DNA from: Streptomyces phaeofaciens
GTDB taxonomy: Bacteria > Actinomycetota > Actinomycetes > Streptomycetales > Streptomycetaceae
Length of the DNA: 64,000 bases
Reading direction: 5' to 3'
Assembly: GCF_014648915.1 (NCBI RefSeq)
Contig: NZ_BMSA01000016.1
Location: 1-64,000, forward strand
Shown here: positions 21,587 to 29,068 of the stretch, piece after piece
How positions within the stretch are numbered: position 1 is the first letter of the stretch
Layout: every line of letters begins with the position of its first letter
Program-made: the position numbers and the translations under genes
The notes under the pieces: generated by a model
The model's database searches: none
Told to the model about the DNA's origin: nothing
Seen by the model: the letters and a program-made list of their open reading frames with translations, nothing else

Positions 21587-22135
21587 ATGAAAACTCACCG
21601 CACAATTGCGAGAAAGTCCAGTGCGGCCTGGGCCACCATACTCGCGGCTGCCTTTCTCCTGGTGGCATGCAGCGGCGAGGAGCAGAAACGAGAGTACGCA
21701 CTTCCTGACACACTCTGCGGAACGGCCGTCGACCGTGACGCTCTTGCCCCGTTCCTGCCGACAGGGAGCAAGATCGCTGTCAAGGACAAGTCCTATTCGG
21801 GAAGCAAGGGCTGCCAAGTCGTCGTCGACAAGAAGCTGATCGTGACCAGTGCTCAGATGTGGATGGAAGAGGGTAGAACAACAGCCTTCGTAGCGGCCCG
21901 GCAGTCGCTCAGCACCCTCGACGAGACTGCGGAGGACGGGCGGTTCGTGTACTCGGGAAATGAGGCATTCGGCAAGACACGCGGCTGCGTCGACACCAAA
22001 TACAAGCAGGAGCTGTACACGGTGATCCAAGCAGAGGGCTCAGAGTACAAGGACGCCAAAGCCATGAAGCGGCTCATCATCTCTTTCACTGAGGCGGTCG
22101 AGAAGTCGGCCGAGTGCACGGCGGGCGCGCTGTAG
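21587..22135 (+). CDS. lipoprotein, unknown function
   Basis: A 182-residue protein with a type II signal peptide: a basic start (KTHRTIARK), a hydrophobic core and lipobox LLVAC (cysteine at about residue 28). The mature part has six or so cysteines, including TLCGTA, KGCQVV, RGCVDT and AECTAG, suggesting disulfides outside the membrane. The ATG at 21587 follows GAGAGA. It lies 29 bases after the 776-residue gene and directly abuts the next lipoprotein. Lower GC than the housekeeping genes. Confidence 0.75.
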   Translation: MKTHRTIARKSSAAWATILAAAFLLVACSGEEQKREYALPDTLCGTAVDRDALAPFLPTGSKIAVKDKSYSGSKGCQVVVDKKLIVTSAQMWMEEGRTTAFVAARQSLSTLDETAEDGRFVYSGNEAFGKTRGCVDTKYKQELYTVIQAEGSEYKDAKAMKRLIISFTEAVEKSAECTAGAL

Positions 22136-22834
22136 ATGCAACCTCACCGAATGATCAGGAGTCGCGACAGAGAGCTTTGGTCGAGAGTGAGGCGCTCGCT
22201 GCCGAAATCACTATCTCTCGCATGCGCCGTTCTTCTTTCCCTCTCCGGATGCGGGGGCAGCGGCGGCAGCGAGAGTGTGGATTCCTCGCTCTCGTTGGCG
22301 GAGACCCAGGCGGTGCTGCCGAACGAAAAGGCCGTTCCCGACTGGACCGTGGCGGCCGAACCCATGGCGTACCCGCTGAAGAAGGCGGTCTCGCAGGGCC
22401 TGATGAGCTGCTACACGGACGAGGCCTGCGAGGACGTCCGCTACTCCGGACGATCCATGCTGATGGAGAACCGGAAACCGCAGATCAGCTTCGTGATCCT
22501 GGCCTATCCGGACACGGAGACCGCTAAGTCGGCGTTCGCGCCGGTGTGGAAGGCCTGGAGCGGGCGGGTTCCCGACGGGAAGTCCCTGGATCTCGGTGAC
22601 ATCGGGGAACAGAGCGACGCCGTCTCAGGAGCGGACGCGTCCCTCGTCCCCGGGTCCAAGGGAGTTCTCTCCCAGGCCCGGGTCGGCAGCGTCATCCTGC
22701 TCACCCACGGTGCGGCGGCGCCCAAGGTCGAGATGGAGGACTCGCTCATCGCCGAGTTCGCCACCATGTTCGCGGAGCGGGCGCGCCAGGCGGAGAAGGG
22801 CGAGACGCCCTCGGCGGCCATGGCAGGGACCTGA
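22136..22834 (+). CDS. lipoprotein, unknown function
   Basis: A 232-residue protein with a type II signal peptide and lipobox LSGC (cysteine near residue 39), then a Gly/Ser-rich spacer. A compact domain follows with a cysteine pair (LMSCYTDEACED). The start ATG directly follows the previous gene's TAG with no gap. A second in-frame ATG five codons later is possible. It ends the plus-strand run and converges on the WXG100 genes with a shared hairpin. Confidence 0.75.
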   Translation: MQPHRMIRSRDRELWSRVRRSLPKSLSLACAVLLSLSGCGGSGGSESVDSSLSLAETQAVLPNEKAVPDWTVAAEPMAYPLKKAVSQGLMSCYTDEACEDVRYSGRSMLMENRKPQISFVILAYPDTETAKSAFAPVWKAWSGRVPDGKSLDLGDIGEQSDAVSGADASLVPGSKGVLSQARVGSVILLTHGAAAPKVEMEDSLIAEFATMFAERARQAEKGETPSAAMAGT

Positions 22835-22855
22835 CGCCTGCCGACGGACAGCGGA

Positions 22856-22884
22856 GGGTGGGCACCTCCCGTGCGTGCCCACCC
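22856..22884. terminator. bidirectional hairpin
   Basis: A perfect 10-bp stem (22856-22865 with 22875-22884) with a 9-base loop lies between the convergent lipoprotein and WXG100 genes. Confidence 0.75.
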
Positions 22885-22905
22885 CCGGTTTCTGCGTGTC
22901 TACCC

Positions 22906-23208
22906 CTACTGGAAGTAGCTGGCGCCCTTCAGGTCGCCGCCGCGGTAGTCACCGCCGGCCGTGTGGACCCGCTGGGAGATCTGGACCAGCGCCGCGTGGA
23001 TGGCGCGGGCGTGCCGGTCCCACTCCGCGGACTTGCCCTGGAACGCCGAGTACGCCTCGCCGCCCCAGCCCTGGGACACGTTGAGGACGGCCTGCTTCAG
23101 CGCCTCGAGGTCCTCCTCGAGCTTCTTGGCCTGGTCGCCCAGCTCGGTGGCGAGCGCGTCCATCGTGCCGTACGTGACGGCGAGCTCGTCGTAGTGGACT
23201 CCGGACAT
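22906..23208 (-). CDS. esxB: WXG100 protein, EsxB-like
   Basis: A 100-residue four-helix-type ESX substrate with the turn motif WGG (VSQGWGGEAYSAF). It begins directly with a helix and has no signal peptide. It is paired with the WXG100 gene 79 bases upstream, as canonical esxA/esxB pairs are; which one is A and which B is my guess from relatedness to Streptomyces examples. The ATG is at 23208, with weak GAGGGAACC upstream. It ends in an aromatic residue pair (YFQ). Confidence 0.85.
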   Translation of the reverse strand: MSGVHYDELAVTYGTMDALATELGDQAKKLEEDLEALKQAVLNVSQGWGGEAYSAFQGKSAEWDRHARAIHAALVQISQRVHTAGGDYRGGDLKGASYFQ

Positions 23209-23287
23209 GGTTCCCTCGTTTCGTCGAAGATGTCAGCCGGGCCGCGCGGCCCGGAGAAGCGTGTGACGGGGTGCCGTCGACGGCTCG

Positions 23288-23626
23288 TCAGTAGCTGTTG
23301 AGCGCCGAGGTCTTGCCGCCGAGGTCCTCGACCGAGATCTTGGTCAGGTCGGCTTCGACCTGGTCCTCGAGGTTGCGCTTGTCGGTCTTGTTCATGTTGA
23401 TGCCCTCGAGGAAGTCGTCGAGCATCTTGCCGATCGAGACCATGTGGCCGTTGATCTCGGTCTGCTTGGTGTTGAACGCGTTGGCGCCCTGACCCGTCCA
23501 GGCCTTCTCGATCATGTCGATCGTGCCCTGGAGCTTCGCCAGCGACCCCCGGATGTTGTCGTAGCGATCGATGACCTCGGTCTGAAGCTTCTGTACGTCG
23601 CCGTCATTGAGCTTGCGGTCGACCAT
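23288..23626 (-). CDS. esxA: WXG100 protein, EsxA-like
   Basis: A 112-residue protein with the WXG motif as WTG (IEKAWTGQGANAFN) at the helix turn. AGGAG 8 bases before the ATG at 23626 fixes the start; the upstream extension of the frame is not used. It sits in the same minus-strand unit as the preceding mycosin gene and next to the EsxB-like gene. It is expected to be exported as a heterodimer with that partner. Confidence 0.85.
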   Translation of the reverse strand: MVDRKLNDGDVQKLQTEVIDRYDNIRGSLAKLQGTIDMIEKAWTGQGANAFNTKQTEINGHMVSIGKMLDDFLEGINMNKTDKRNLEDQVEADLTKISVEDLGGKTSALNSY

Positions 23627-23702
23627 GTGGGGCACTCCTATTCGTGAGAGCTGTGGTTCATTTCCGCGCGCCACCAAGTGGTGCCGCGCCGAGTGGGGAT
23701 CG

Positions 23703-24965
23703 TCAGGCTCGTCGCCGTGCACGGATCACCGCGAAGGCGCCGCCGCCGATCACCAGTACGGCGGCCGCGGCTCCGAGGGTCACCCACATCGTGGTGTCGT
23801 CGGAGGACTCCGAGCTTGATCCTGCCGCCGAAGCCGCGCCGCCTGAAGTGTCCTTGGGGGCTTGTGACGAGGTTGATGCGGAGGGAGAGGCCGAGCTGTC
23901 GTCGACACCCGCGGCGTTCTCCGTGGCCAACGGGTCGGTGCCGGCGGCCGCGGGCTTGTAGCCGCTGTCCTCCAGCACCTTACGGGGACGGATCAGGCCG
24001 TATCCGAGGTACGTGCTCGGGTCGTCCTTCGCCCAGTCCCGCCCTGCGGTGTCGATCAGGCTGGCCAGCACCTGGTTGGCCGTCCAGTCCGGGTGCGCGG
24101 ACCAGACGAGGGCGGCGGAGGCGGAGGCGATGGCGGTGGCTTGGCTGGTGCCCTCGCCGTTGCAGTAGGACTTGAAGGTGTTGTCGCACCAGAGCGGGAC
24201 GTTCAGGCCCGGAGACGCGAGGTCGACGTAGTTGCCGTGTTCGGAGAACTTGCCGACGGTGCCGGCCTTGTCGGATGCAGCGACGCCGACAACGTAGGGG
24301 TAGGCGGCGGGGTAGCCGATGAAGTTCTTCGTCTGAGCGTCGTTGCCGGTGCCGGCGATCATCAGCTTGCCCTTGGACTGGGCGTACTTGACCGCCGCCA
24401 GTTCCTCGGTGTCATCGATGTCCGACGTGACGGACATGCTGATGATCTTGGCGTCGCTGTCCGCGATAGCCCTGATCACATCCGCCAGCTCAGGGGCCTT
24501 CTTTGCGTCAGCCTTACCCACCAGGGCATTCGTGGCGATCCGATACGGGACGATCTTCGCGTCGGGAGCAAGTCCCTTCAGGCCTCCACCCGCACCGGTA
24601 CCGGCGATCAGTTCCGCCATGCTGGTGCCGTGACCGTCGTAGTCCTCTGTCGCCTTGTAAGCGACAGCCGCGGGCGCCTCGGCAAGCACCTGTCCCTTGA
24701 GGGAGGAGGTGTTGGGGTTGACCCCCGTATCGACAACGGCCACCTTCACGCCCTTGCCGGTGCTCACCTTCCACATCTCGTCGGCCTTCATCGCCGACAG
24801 GTACCACTGCTCGGACTGCGCATCGATGGCCGTCGCACTCGGCGCCAGCCCGGCCGACAGCACGGCCAAGGCGCCGAGCGCCGAGCAGACGGTGGAGACC
24901 CGTCTCCCGTTTCGTCCCGCGAAAGACGCGCTCCACCCACCGCGTCGGCTGATCCCTGACACCAT
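23703..24965 (-). CDS. mycP: mycosin (subtilisin-like ESX protease), first copy
   Basis: A 420-residue S8 protease with an N-terminal signal segment (about residues 21-46). The triad is Asp79 (AVVDTG), His112 (GHGTS) and Ser274 (GTSQAT), with the oxyanion Asn208 in GTGNDA. A Ser/Ala-rich linker leads to a C-terminal transmembrane helix and Arg-rich cytoplasmic tail. Two cysteines near 260 and 268 may form a disulfide. Mycosins are membrane-bound and needed for ESX stability. Start is ATG 24965 or GTG 24962, both beside AGAGGA. A second mycosin lies at 31622-32860. Confidence 0.92.
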   Translation of the reverse strand: MVSGISRRGGWSASFAGRNGRRVSTVCSALGALAVLSAGLAPSATAIDAQSEQWYLSAMKADEMWKVSTGKGVKVAVVDTGVNPNTSSLKGQVLAEAPAAVAYKATEDYDGHGTSMAELIAGTGAGGGLKGLAPDAKIVPYRIATNALVGKADAKKAPELADVIRAIADSDAKIISMSVTSDIDDTEELAAVKYAQSKGKLMIAGTGNDAQTKNFIGYPAAYPYVVGVAASDKAGTVGKFSEHGNYVDLASPGLNVPLWCDNTFKSYCNGEGTSQATAIASASAALVWSAHPDWTANQVLASLIDTAGRDWAKDDPSTYLGYGLIRPRKVLEDSGYKPAAAGTDPLATENAAGVDDSSASPSASTSSQAPKDTSGGAASAAGSSSESSDDTTMWVTLGAAAAVLVIGGGAFAVIRARRRA

Positions 24966-24993
24966 TCCTCTGCCTGTCCTCGCTCTTGTCCGG

Positions 24994-26724
24994 TCAGTCG
25001 GTCGCCGACGTCCCGTCGCGCCGCTCCTCGCGACGCGAACGGGTCTCACCGGAACCCTGCTTGCCCCCGCGACCACGGGGCGCGCCGGCACCGCCCTTGG
25101 GCGTTCCGACCACACCCTCGGGACCACCGGCAGGACGGCGAGGCGTCTGCCCCGTGTTCGTCTTGGAGGTGTTGGCCCCGATCACTCCACGCTGGCCGGG
25201 CCGCTCCCCCGTGGCGCGTGCGGACGGTGTCCCCTCACGGCCGATGACCGTGCCACGCGGCACCGTCGGGCCCTTGGCGCCGGGGGTGGTGCCGCCGACG
25301 GGCTTCCCGCCGACTACCCCGGGGCGACCGGTGCCGTTGCGGCCGGTGTTCATGGCACTCGTGCCGTTGACGGGCCCGCGAGGGGCGCCCCCAGGCTGTT
25401 TCCCAACCGGTCCTCCCGGCTTGGGCGTTCCGCCCACCACGCCTCGGCCCATGGGACCGCCGGTACGACCGGCCGCCTGACCGGGCATGCCACCGCGCCC
25501 CATGGGACCACCCGTACGACCGGCCGCCTGACCAGGCATTCCGCCACGCCCCATGGGACCACCCGTACGACCGGCCGCCTGACCGGGCATCCCGCCACGC
25601 CCCATGGGGCCGGTGCCGGTGCGTCCTGCCGCCGTTCCGCTCTGCGTACCGCCGGTTCGCCCCTGCGCCGAGACAGGCCCTCTGCCTCCACCGAACCCCG
25701 TCGTACGGCCGGTCTGGCCGCGCGCAATGGGCGGCGTCCCGACCGGACCGATCGGAGGGTTCGTGCCGACGGGGGGACCGCCGGTGGTCGTCGTCGGCGG
25801 TGTCACCGGCGTCGGCTTGGTGGTGTCCTGCGGTGGCAGGGTGCCGACGCTGTCGATCTCCGTACCGATGTGCTCCTTGGGAGGCAGGACGGAGTCGTCC
25901 ACGCTCGGATGCGACGACGGGTCCGTCGGCCCGGGCCGGGTCGTTCCCGACTCTACGGTGGAATGCTGCGTGCTCCGCGAGTTGCTCGCCTTCGACAGGG
26001 ACGCGGGGGTCGTCGTCTTGCCGACGCCTTCGTGCCCGTAACCCGGCTCAGGCTCCGGCACCCCCACATCCGGCATCTTCGGAAACACCGGCTCCTCAGC
26101 CGTCTGCATCATCCCGCCGGACACGGTGTAGAAGGAGGCCAGCCGGTACATCTGGTTGATGGCTTCCTGACGGTGGCTCTCCGCCTTGACCGCCGCCGTG
26201 TACTCCTCGTTGCCGTCGACCCGCTTGGGCGTGGGGATCTCGTCCACCGTCTTGGGGTCGATACGGCTGTCGCGCGGCGGCATGGACTTGCGTACGGAGG
26301 CGAGGCCGGAGCTGGCCGCCATGACCTGCGTGCCCACGGTGTCGGCGTAGGTGGCGAGCGCGTAGGCGGTGGTGACCAGGTCGGTGCCCCAGGTGGAGAA
26401 CGCGGTGTGGGCCTCGCCCTGCCAGTCGATGTCGCCCAGGTTGGTGCCGAGCTCTTCGGCGGCCTTGTTGAAGGCGTCGCGCGCGGCGACGAGGGCGTTG
26501 CCCGCGCCCTCCAGCAGCTCCGGGTTCGCCGACTCGACGATGTCGATCATGGCGTTGAGGTCGTAGCCCTCGAAGCTGGTCTTGCCGAAGTGGAAGCCCT
26601 GCCCGGACCCGAGACCGAACGGGAGCACCTTGGTCACGTTCATGAACGCGTCGAGGGTGCCGTTCTGCTGGTCGGCTTCCTGGTGTTCCGCCGCGTACTC
26701 GGGCTGTTTGTCGTCGCCGCTCAT
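24994..26724 (-). CDS. WXG/PPE-like protein with Gly/Pro/Arg-rich repeat tail
   Basis: A 576-residue protein. The first 180 or so residues are helical with a WQG turn (W101, DIDWQGEAHTAFSTWGTDL), like a WXG100 or PPE N-domain. The rest is low complexity: Pro/Thr-rich, then three and a half copies of a 17-residue repeat (GPMGRGGMPGQAAGRTG-type), then Gly/Arg/Pro/Thr-rich to the end. Its ATG overlaps the previous stop by one base (TGATG), so it pairs with the 144-residue helical protein. It is probably an ESX-exported or cell-surface protein; the Arg-rich tail could bind acidic wall polymers. That last point is inference. Confidence 0.75.
   Translation of the reverse strand: MSGDDKQPEYAAEHQEADQQNGTLDAFMNVTKVLPFGLGSGQGFHFGKTSFEGYDLNAMIDIVESANPELLEGAGNALVAARDAFNKAAEELGTNLGDIDWQGEAHTAFSTWGTDLVTTAYALATYADTVGTQVMAASSGLASVRKSMPPRDSRIDPKTVDEIPTPKRVDGNEEYTAAVKAESHRQEAINQMYRLASFYTVSGGMMQTAEEPVFPKMPDVGVPEPEPGYGHEGVGKTTTPASLSKASNSRSTQHSTVESGTTRPGPTDPSSHPSVDDSVLPPKEHIGTEIDSVGTLPPQDTTKPTPVTPPTTTTGGPPVGTNPPIGPVGTPPIARGQTGRTTGFGGGRGPVSAQGRTGGTQSGTAAGRTGTGPMGRGGMPGQAAGRTGGPMGRGGMPGQAAGRTGGPMGRGGMPGQAAGRTGGPMGRGVVGGTPKPGGPVGKQPGGAPRGPVNGTSAMNTGRNGTGRPGVVGGKPVGGTTPGAKGPTVPRGTVIGREGTPSARATGERPGQRGVIGANTSKTNTGQTPRRPAGGPEGVVGTPKGGAGAPRGRGGKQGSGETRSRREERRDGTSATD
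25448..25612 (-). repeat. 51-bp in-frame tandem repeat
   Basis: Three full copies with exact 51-bp spacing (ATGGGACC anchors at 25451, 25502, 25553 and a partial copy at 25604) encode the 17-residue repeat in the Gly/Arg-rich tail of the ESX-linked protein. Copies differ by only a few bases, so the array is recent and may vary between strains. Confidence 0.92.
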
Positions 26725-27158
26725 CAGTACCCCGCGTCCGTGTGGTCGGCGTTGTTGTCGCGCTTCTTCTGCTCGTTCAGCATGTCGTCGCGATCCTGGT
26801 TGACCTCGGTCCGGATCTCGTGGAACCGGTAGCGGAGGTCCTCTTCGAGGTTGTCGAAGGTGACGTCCACGCCGTGGACGGCGATCTGCATGGCCTCCAG
26901 CTGGAGACCGAGCGACTTGGACAGCGACGTGATGCGCTCGTGCACGCGCTCGTACTCCAGGTGGAGCGACTTCGCTTCCGGGAAGTTCCCCATCCCGAAA
27001 GCGTCCGCCGTGAGGCTGTGCGCCGCGACCTTCCCCGAGCCGCCGGCCGAATCCTCGAAGGCGGTGAGCAGGTCGTCCACACGCTTCTTGAACGTTGAAA
27101 GGGCCATCAGGCCGCGTCGCACGTCGGCGGCGCCACCGCCCATGTCAGCAGGAAGCAC
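26724..27158 (-). CDS. helical ESX-associated small protein
   Basis: A 144-residue protein predicted almost wholly alpha-helical (STFKKRVDDLLTAFE, YERVHERITSLSKSLG, NLEEDLRYRFHEIRTEV) with a charged tail. There is no clear WXG, but the size and position fit an ESX partner of the 576-residue protein, with which it is translationally coupled. The GTG at 27158 lies 8 bases after GGGAGGG. It appears to be the first gene of the minus-strand unit that runs to esxB. Confidence 0.7.
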   Translation of the reverse strand: MLPADMGGGAADVRRGLMALSTFKKRVDDLLTAFEDSAGGSGKVAAHSLTADAFGMGNFPEAKSLHLEYERVHERITSLSKSLGLQLEAMQIAVHGVDVTFDNLEEDLRYRFHEIRTEVNQDRDDMLNEQKKRDNNADHTDAGY

Positions 27159-27421
27159 GAAGCTTTCCCTCCCCGTTGTCCGTTGCCTGTCCTGAGCAGC
27201 CCACGCCCCTCAAGTGTTCATGACCGCAACATGACCACTGTAATGACTTCCACCGACAGCCCCAACTGCCATATGCAACAGCTGTGCTACCGCTGCTGGA
27301 AGCTTCACGGGTTCTTCACGGCGGACGTCTGCTCTCACTTGGTTCGTCGTTCCTCCCGCCCCCCACGGGGGCCGAGCAGCACTCGATCAACTGTGTCCAT
27401 TTCCACACACCGCCGGCACCG

Positions 27422-28114
27422 TCAGGGCGTGTCCCGACCGCCGGGGCCGTACTCCGCGCGCGGCGCGGCGAGCCGGGCGGCCGTGAGGGCCAGCCAGCCG
27501 CCCGGGGTGTACGGGGTCGGCGGTTCGACCTCCATGCCCAGCTCGGCGACGGCCACGGCGTGGTCCGACTCCTCCAGGTGCAGGGCGAGCAACTCGCGCA
27601 GTTCTCCGACGAGTCGGGCCACGAGGTGCGGGTCGGTGGTGGTGCGGTAGTCGTCGACGGCCGCGTCGTGGTCGGCGAACTCGTCCGGCATGTCCTGGGA
27701 GAACCAGCCGCCGAGGAACTGGGCGAGTTCCGGGAAGCGGGCGTTCCACTCCCAGTGGGTGGCCGGGGCGGCCGGGGGCGGGACCAGGCCCTCCTCCACG
27801 CTGCGCCGGATGTGGTCGGCGAGCAGCGTCAGCCAGTCCAGGATCTCCCCGTCGGGCAGGCCGACGTCCGGCAAGGCGTAGAACTCCCCGAGACGGACCT
27901 TCAGCCGTCCCGGCGGATTGCGGGCGTACTCCCGCAGCTGGGTCTCGGCGACGGCGAGCGCCCAGGGGCGGGTGTGCCAGGTGTGCCGCAGATAGGCCGT
28001 GAGGGCCGCACTCGGCTTCTCCTCGGTGTCGTCGGCCGGCTGCCCGGCGTACGCACGGACGACCTGGTCCAACTCGCCGTAACGGCGGTCGTGTTCAAGG
28101 GGTGTCAGCGCCAC
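27422..28114 (-). CDS. CDI-type immunity protein
   Basis: A 230-residue acidic protein (LTPLEHDRRYGELDQVVRAY, later WFSQDMPDEFADHDAAVDDY). It matches what I know of the Streptomyces contact-dependent growth inhibition immunity family, cytoplasmic proteins that neutralise a cognate toxin. It lies 16 bases after the truncated RNase A-like domain, the order expected for a toxin-immunity cassette. The GTG at 28114 is chosen; GAAGG lies about 13 bases upstream, so the start is not certain. The 263 bases upstream of 27422 (27159-27421) hold no gene that I see. Confidence 0.75.
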   Translation of the reverse strand: MALTPLEHDRRYGELDQVVRAYAGQPADDTEEKPSAALTAYLRHTWHTRPWALAVAETQLREYARNPPGRLKVRLGEFYALPDVGLPDGEILDWLTLLADHIRRSVEEGLVPPPAAPATHWEWNARFPELAQFLGGWFSQDMPDEFADHDAAVDDYRTTTDPHLVARLVGELRELLALHLEESDHAVAVAELGMEVEPPTPYTPGGWLALTAARLAAPRAEYGPGGRDTP

Positions 28115-28130
28115 GGTGACTGCACTGCCT

Positions 28131-28442
28131 TCACAGGTAGACGGGGAAACTGCCGTGCACGGCGAACCCGTGCGCGGCGGAGGGCTCACGGCGCAGCACG
28201 ACCCGGGCGGCACGGACGTCGATCGCGCCCCGGCCGGCCAGCGCCATCGCTTGGAGCAGCACCCTGCCGACGGGCTCCTCCCGGGAGGGCCAGGCCGCCT
28301 CGATGGTCAGCCGCTGCCGGGTGGACTCCGCCAGCCAGCGGTGGACGACCTGTTCGTTGCGGGTGACCACGTGCTGGGTCGCCCACTGCGCCGTGGCGCG
28401 GTCGGGGTAAGTGGCGGTTCGGGTGCGCAAGGGCTTCTCCAT
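28131..28442 (-). CDS. truncated RNase A-like toxin domain (orphan cassette)
   Basis: A 103-residue frame that aligns by eye with the C-terminal part of the RNase A-like domain of the big toxin upstream. TATYPDRATAQ matches ASSFVDLESAQ, VVHRWL matches EIDKWI, and RVVLRREPS...FAVHGSFP matches LTVLKYEPS...FVVLTTMP. It lacks the leading GGHxxxKHVG segment with the likely catalytic histidine. There is no obvious ribosome-binding site before the ATG at 28442. In frame, it begins 15 codons after the stop of the upstream immunity gene. It is probably a displaced or remnant toxin tip, kept beside its immunity gene; it may be inactive. Confidence 0.65.
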   Translation of the reverse strand: MEKPLRTRTATYPDRATAQWATQHVVTRNEQVVHRWLAESTRQRLTIEAAWPSREEPVGRVLLQAMALAGRGAIDVRAARVVLRREPSAAHGFAVHGSFPVYL

Positions 28443-28487
28443 GGCGGGAACTACGAGGATCGGGGCAGCACGGCGGTTCGCGTCACA

Positions 28488-29051
28488 TCAACGGAATGAC
28501 CAGACCATCCCGACCTCCGTCTCCGAAACGAGCACCAATCCGAAATCAAAGGTGCGCGTGGAAAAGGAGTACCACCTCGAGACCCGCTGGTAATAGTCAC
28601 GGGTAGCGCTGCCGTGCCCGGTGTTCGCGTAGAAATGCGAACCCTCAGGGAAGCGCGAAAGAATGACGCGGGCGTCCGCTTCCAGGGTCTCCCTGCGCTC
28701 CTTGAAATCCGGTTCCTTTGTGACATCGATCCAGGGTGTGGAAAGGGCCACCAGGAACCGTAGGGCTTGAGAACGCGGGAGCTCATGCAAGTAGGGCTTC
28801 CAGGCGTCAGCCGTCTCGACGGCCTGCGGGGGCATGACGAAGGGGTAGGACGGTTCGTCGAGCCTTTCAAGTTCGCCCTCCCACAGGTCCACCGTGCGCC
28901 AGCCGCGGACGTCGCGGGTGTCACCGCGCATCAGAGTGGAAACGTCGAGCACCCAGTTCTCATGCTCCCTGCTCGTCACCTTGGCGATGGTCGCCCGACG
29001 CTCGTACATGCCGATCGCCTCCGCCCACGACCGTTCGTCGAGTTCGGCCAT
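28488..29051 (-). CDS. candidate immunity protein for the RNase A-like toxin
   Basis: A 187-residue protein with no recognised family. It lies 17 bases after the toxin stop on the same strand, with a strong GAGGAG 6 bases before the ATG at 29051. It is acidic overall, with a Trp-rich C-terminus (RWYSFSTRTFDFGLVLVSETEVGMVW), and has no signal peptide or membrane segment, so it should act in the cytoplasm. GC content looks lower than in neighbouring core genes. Immunity is inferred from position only. Confidence 0.65.
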   Translation of the reverse strand: MAELDERSWAEAIGMYERRATIAKVTSREHENWVLDVSTLMRGDTRDVRGWRTVDLWEGELERLDEPSYPFVMPPQAVETADAWKPYLHELPRSQALRFLVALSTPWIDVTKEPDFKERRETLEADARVILSRFPEGSHFYANTGHGSATRDYYQRVSRWYSFSTRTFDFGLVLVSETEVGMVWSFR

Positions 29052-29068
29052 CTTCGTCTCCTCGCACA

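Noticed and set aside
25448-25612. A CRISPR array
   Set aside because: The repeats are contiguous with exact codon periodicity and no unique spacers; they encode protein repeats. The same reasoning excludes the arrays at 12275, 37832, 43051 and 56472.
24994-26832. A plus-strand proline/arginine-rich frame opposite the 576-residue ESX protein
   Set aside because: Antisense shadow of a repeat-rich gene; the minus-strand frame has the WQG domain and overlaps neighbours in operon fashion.
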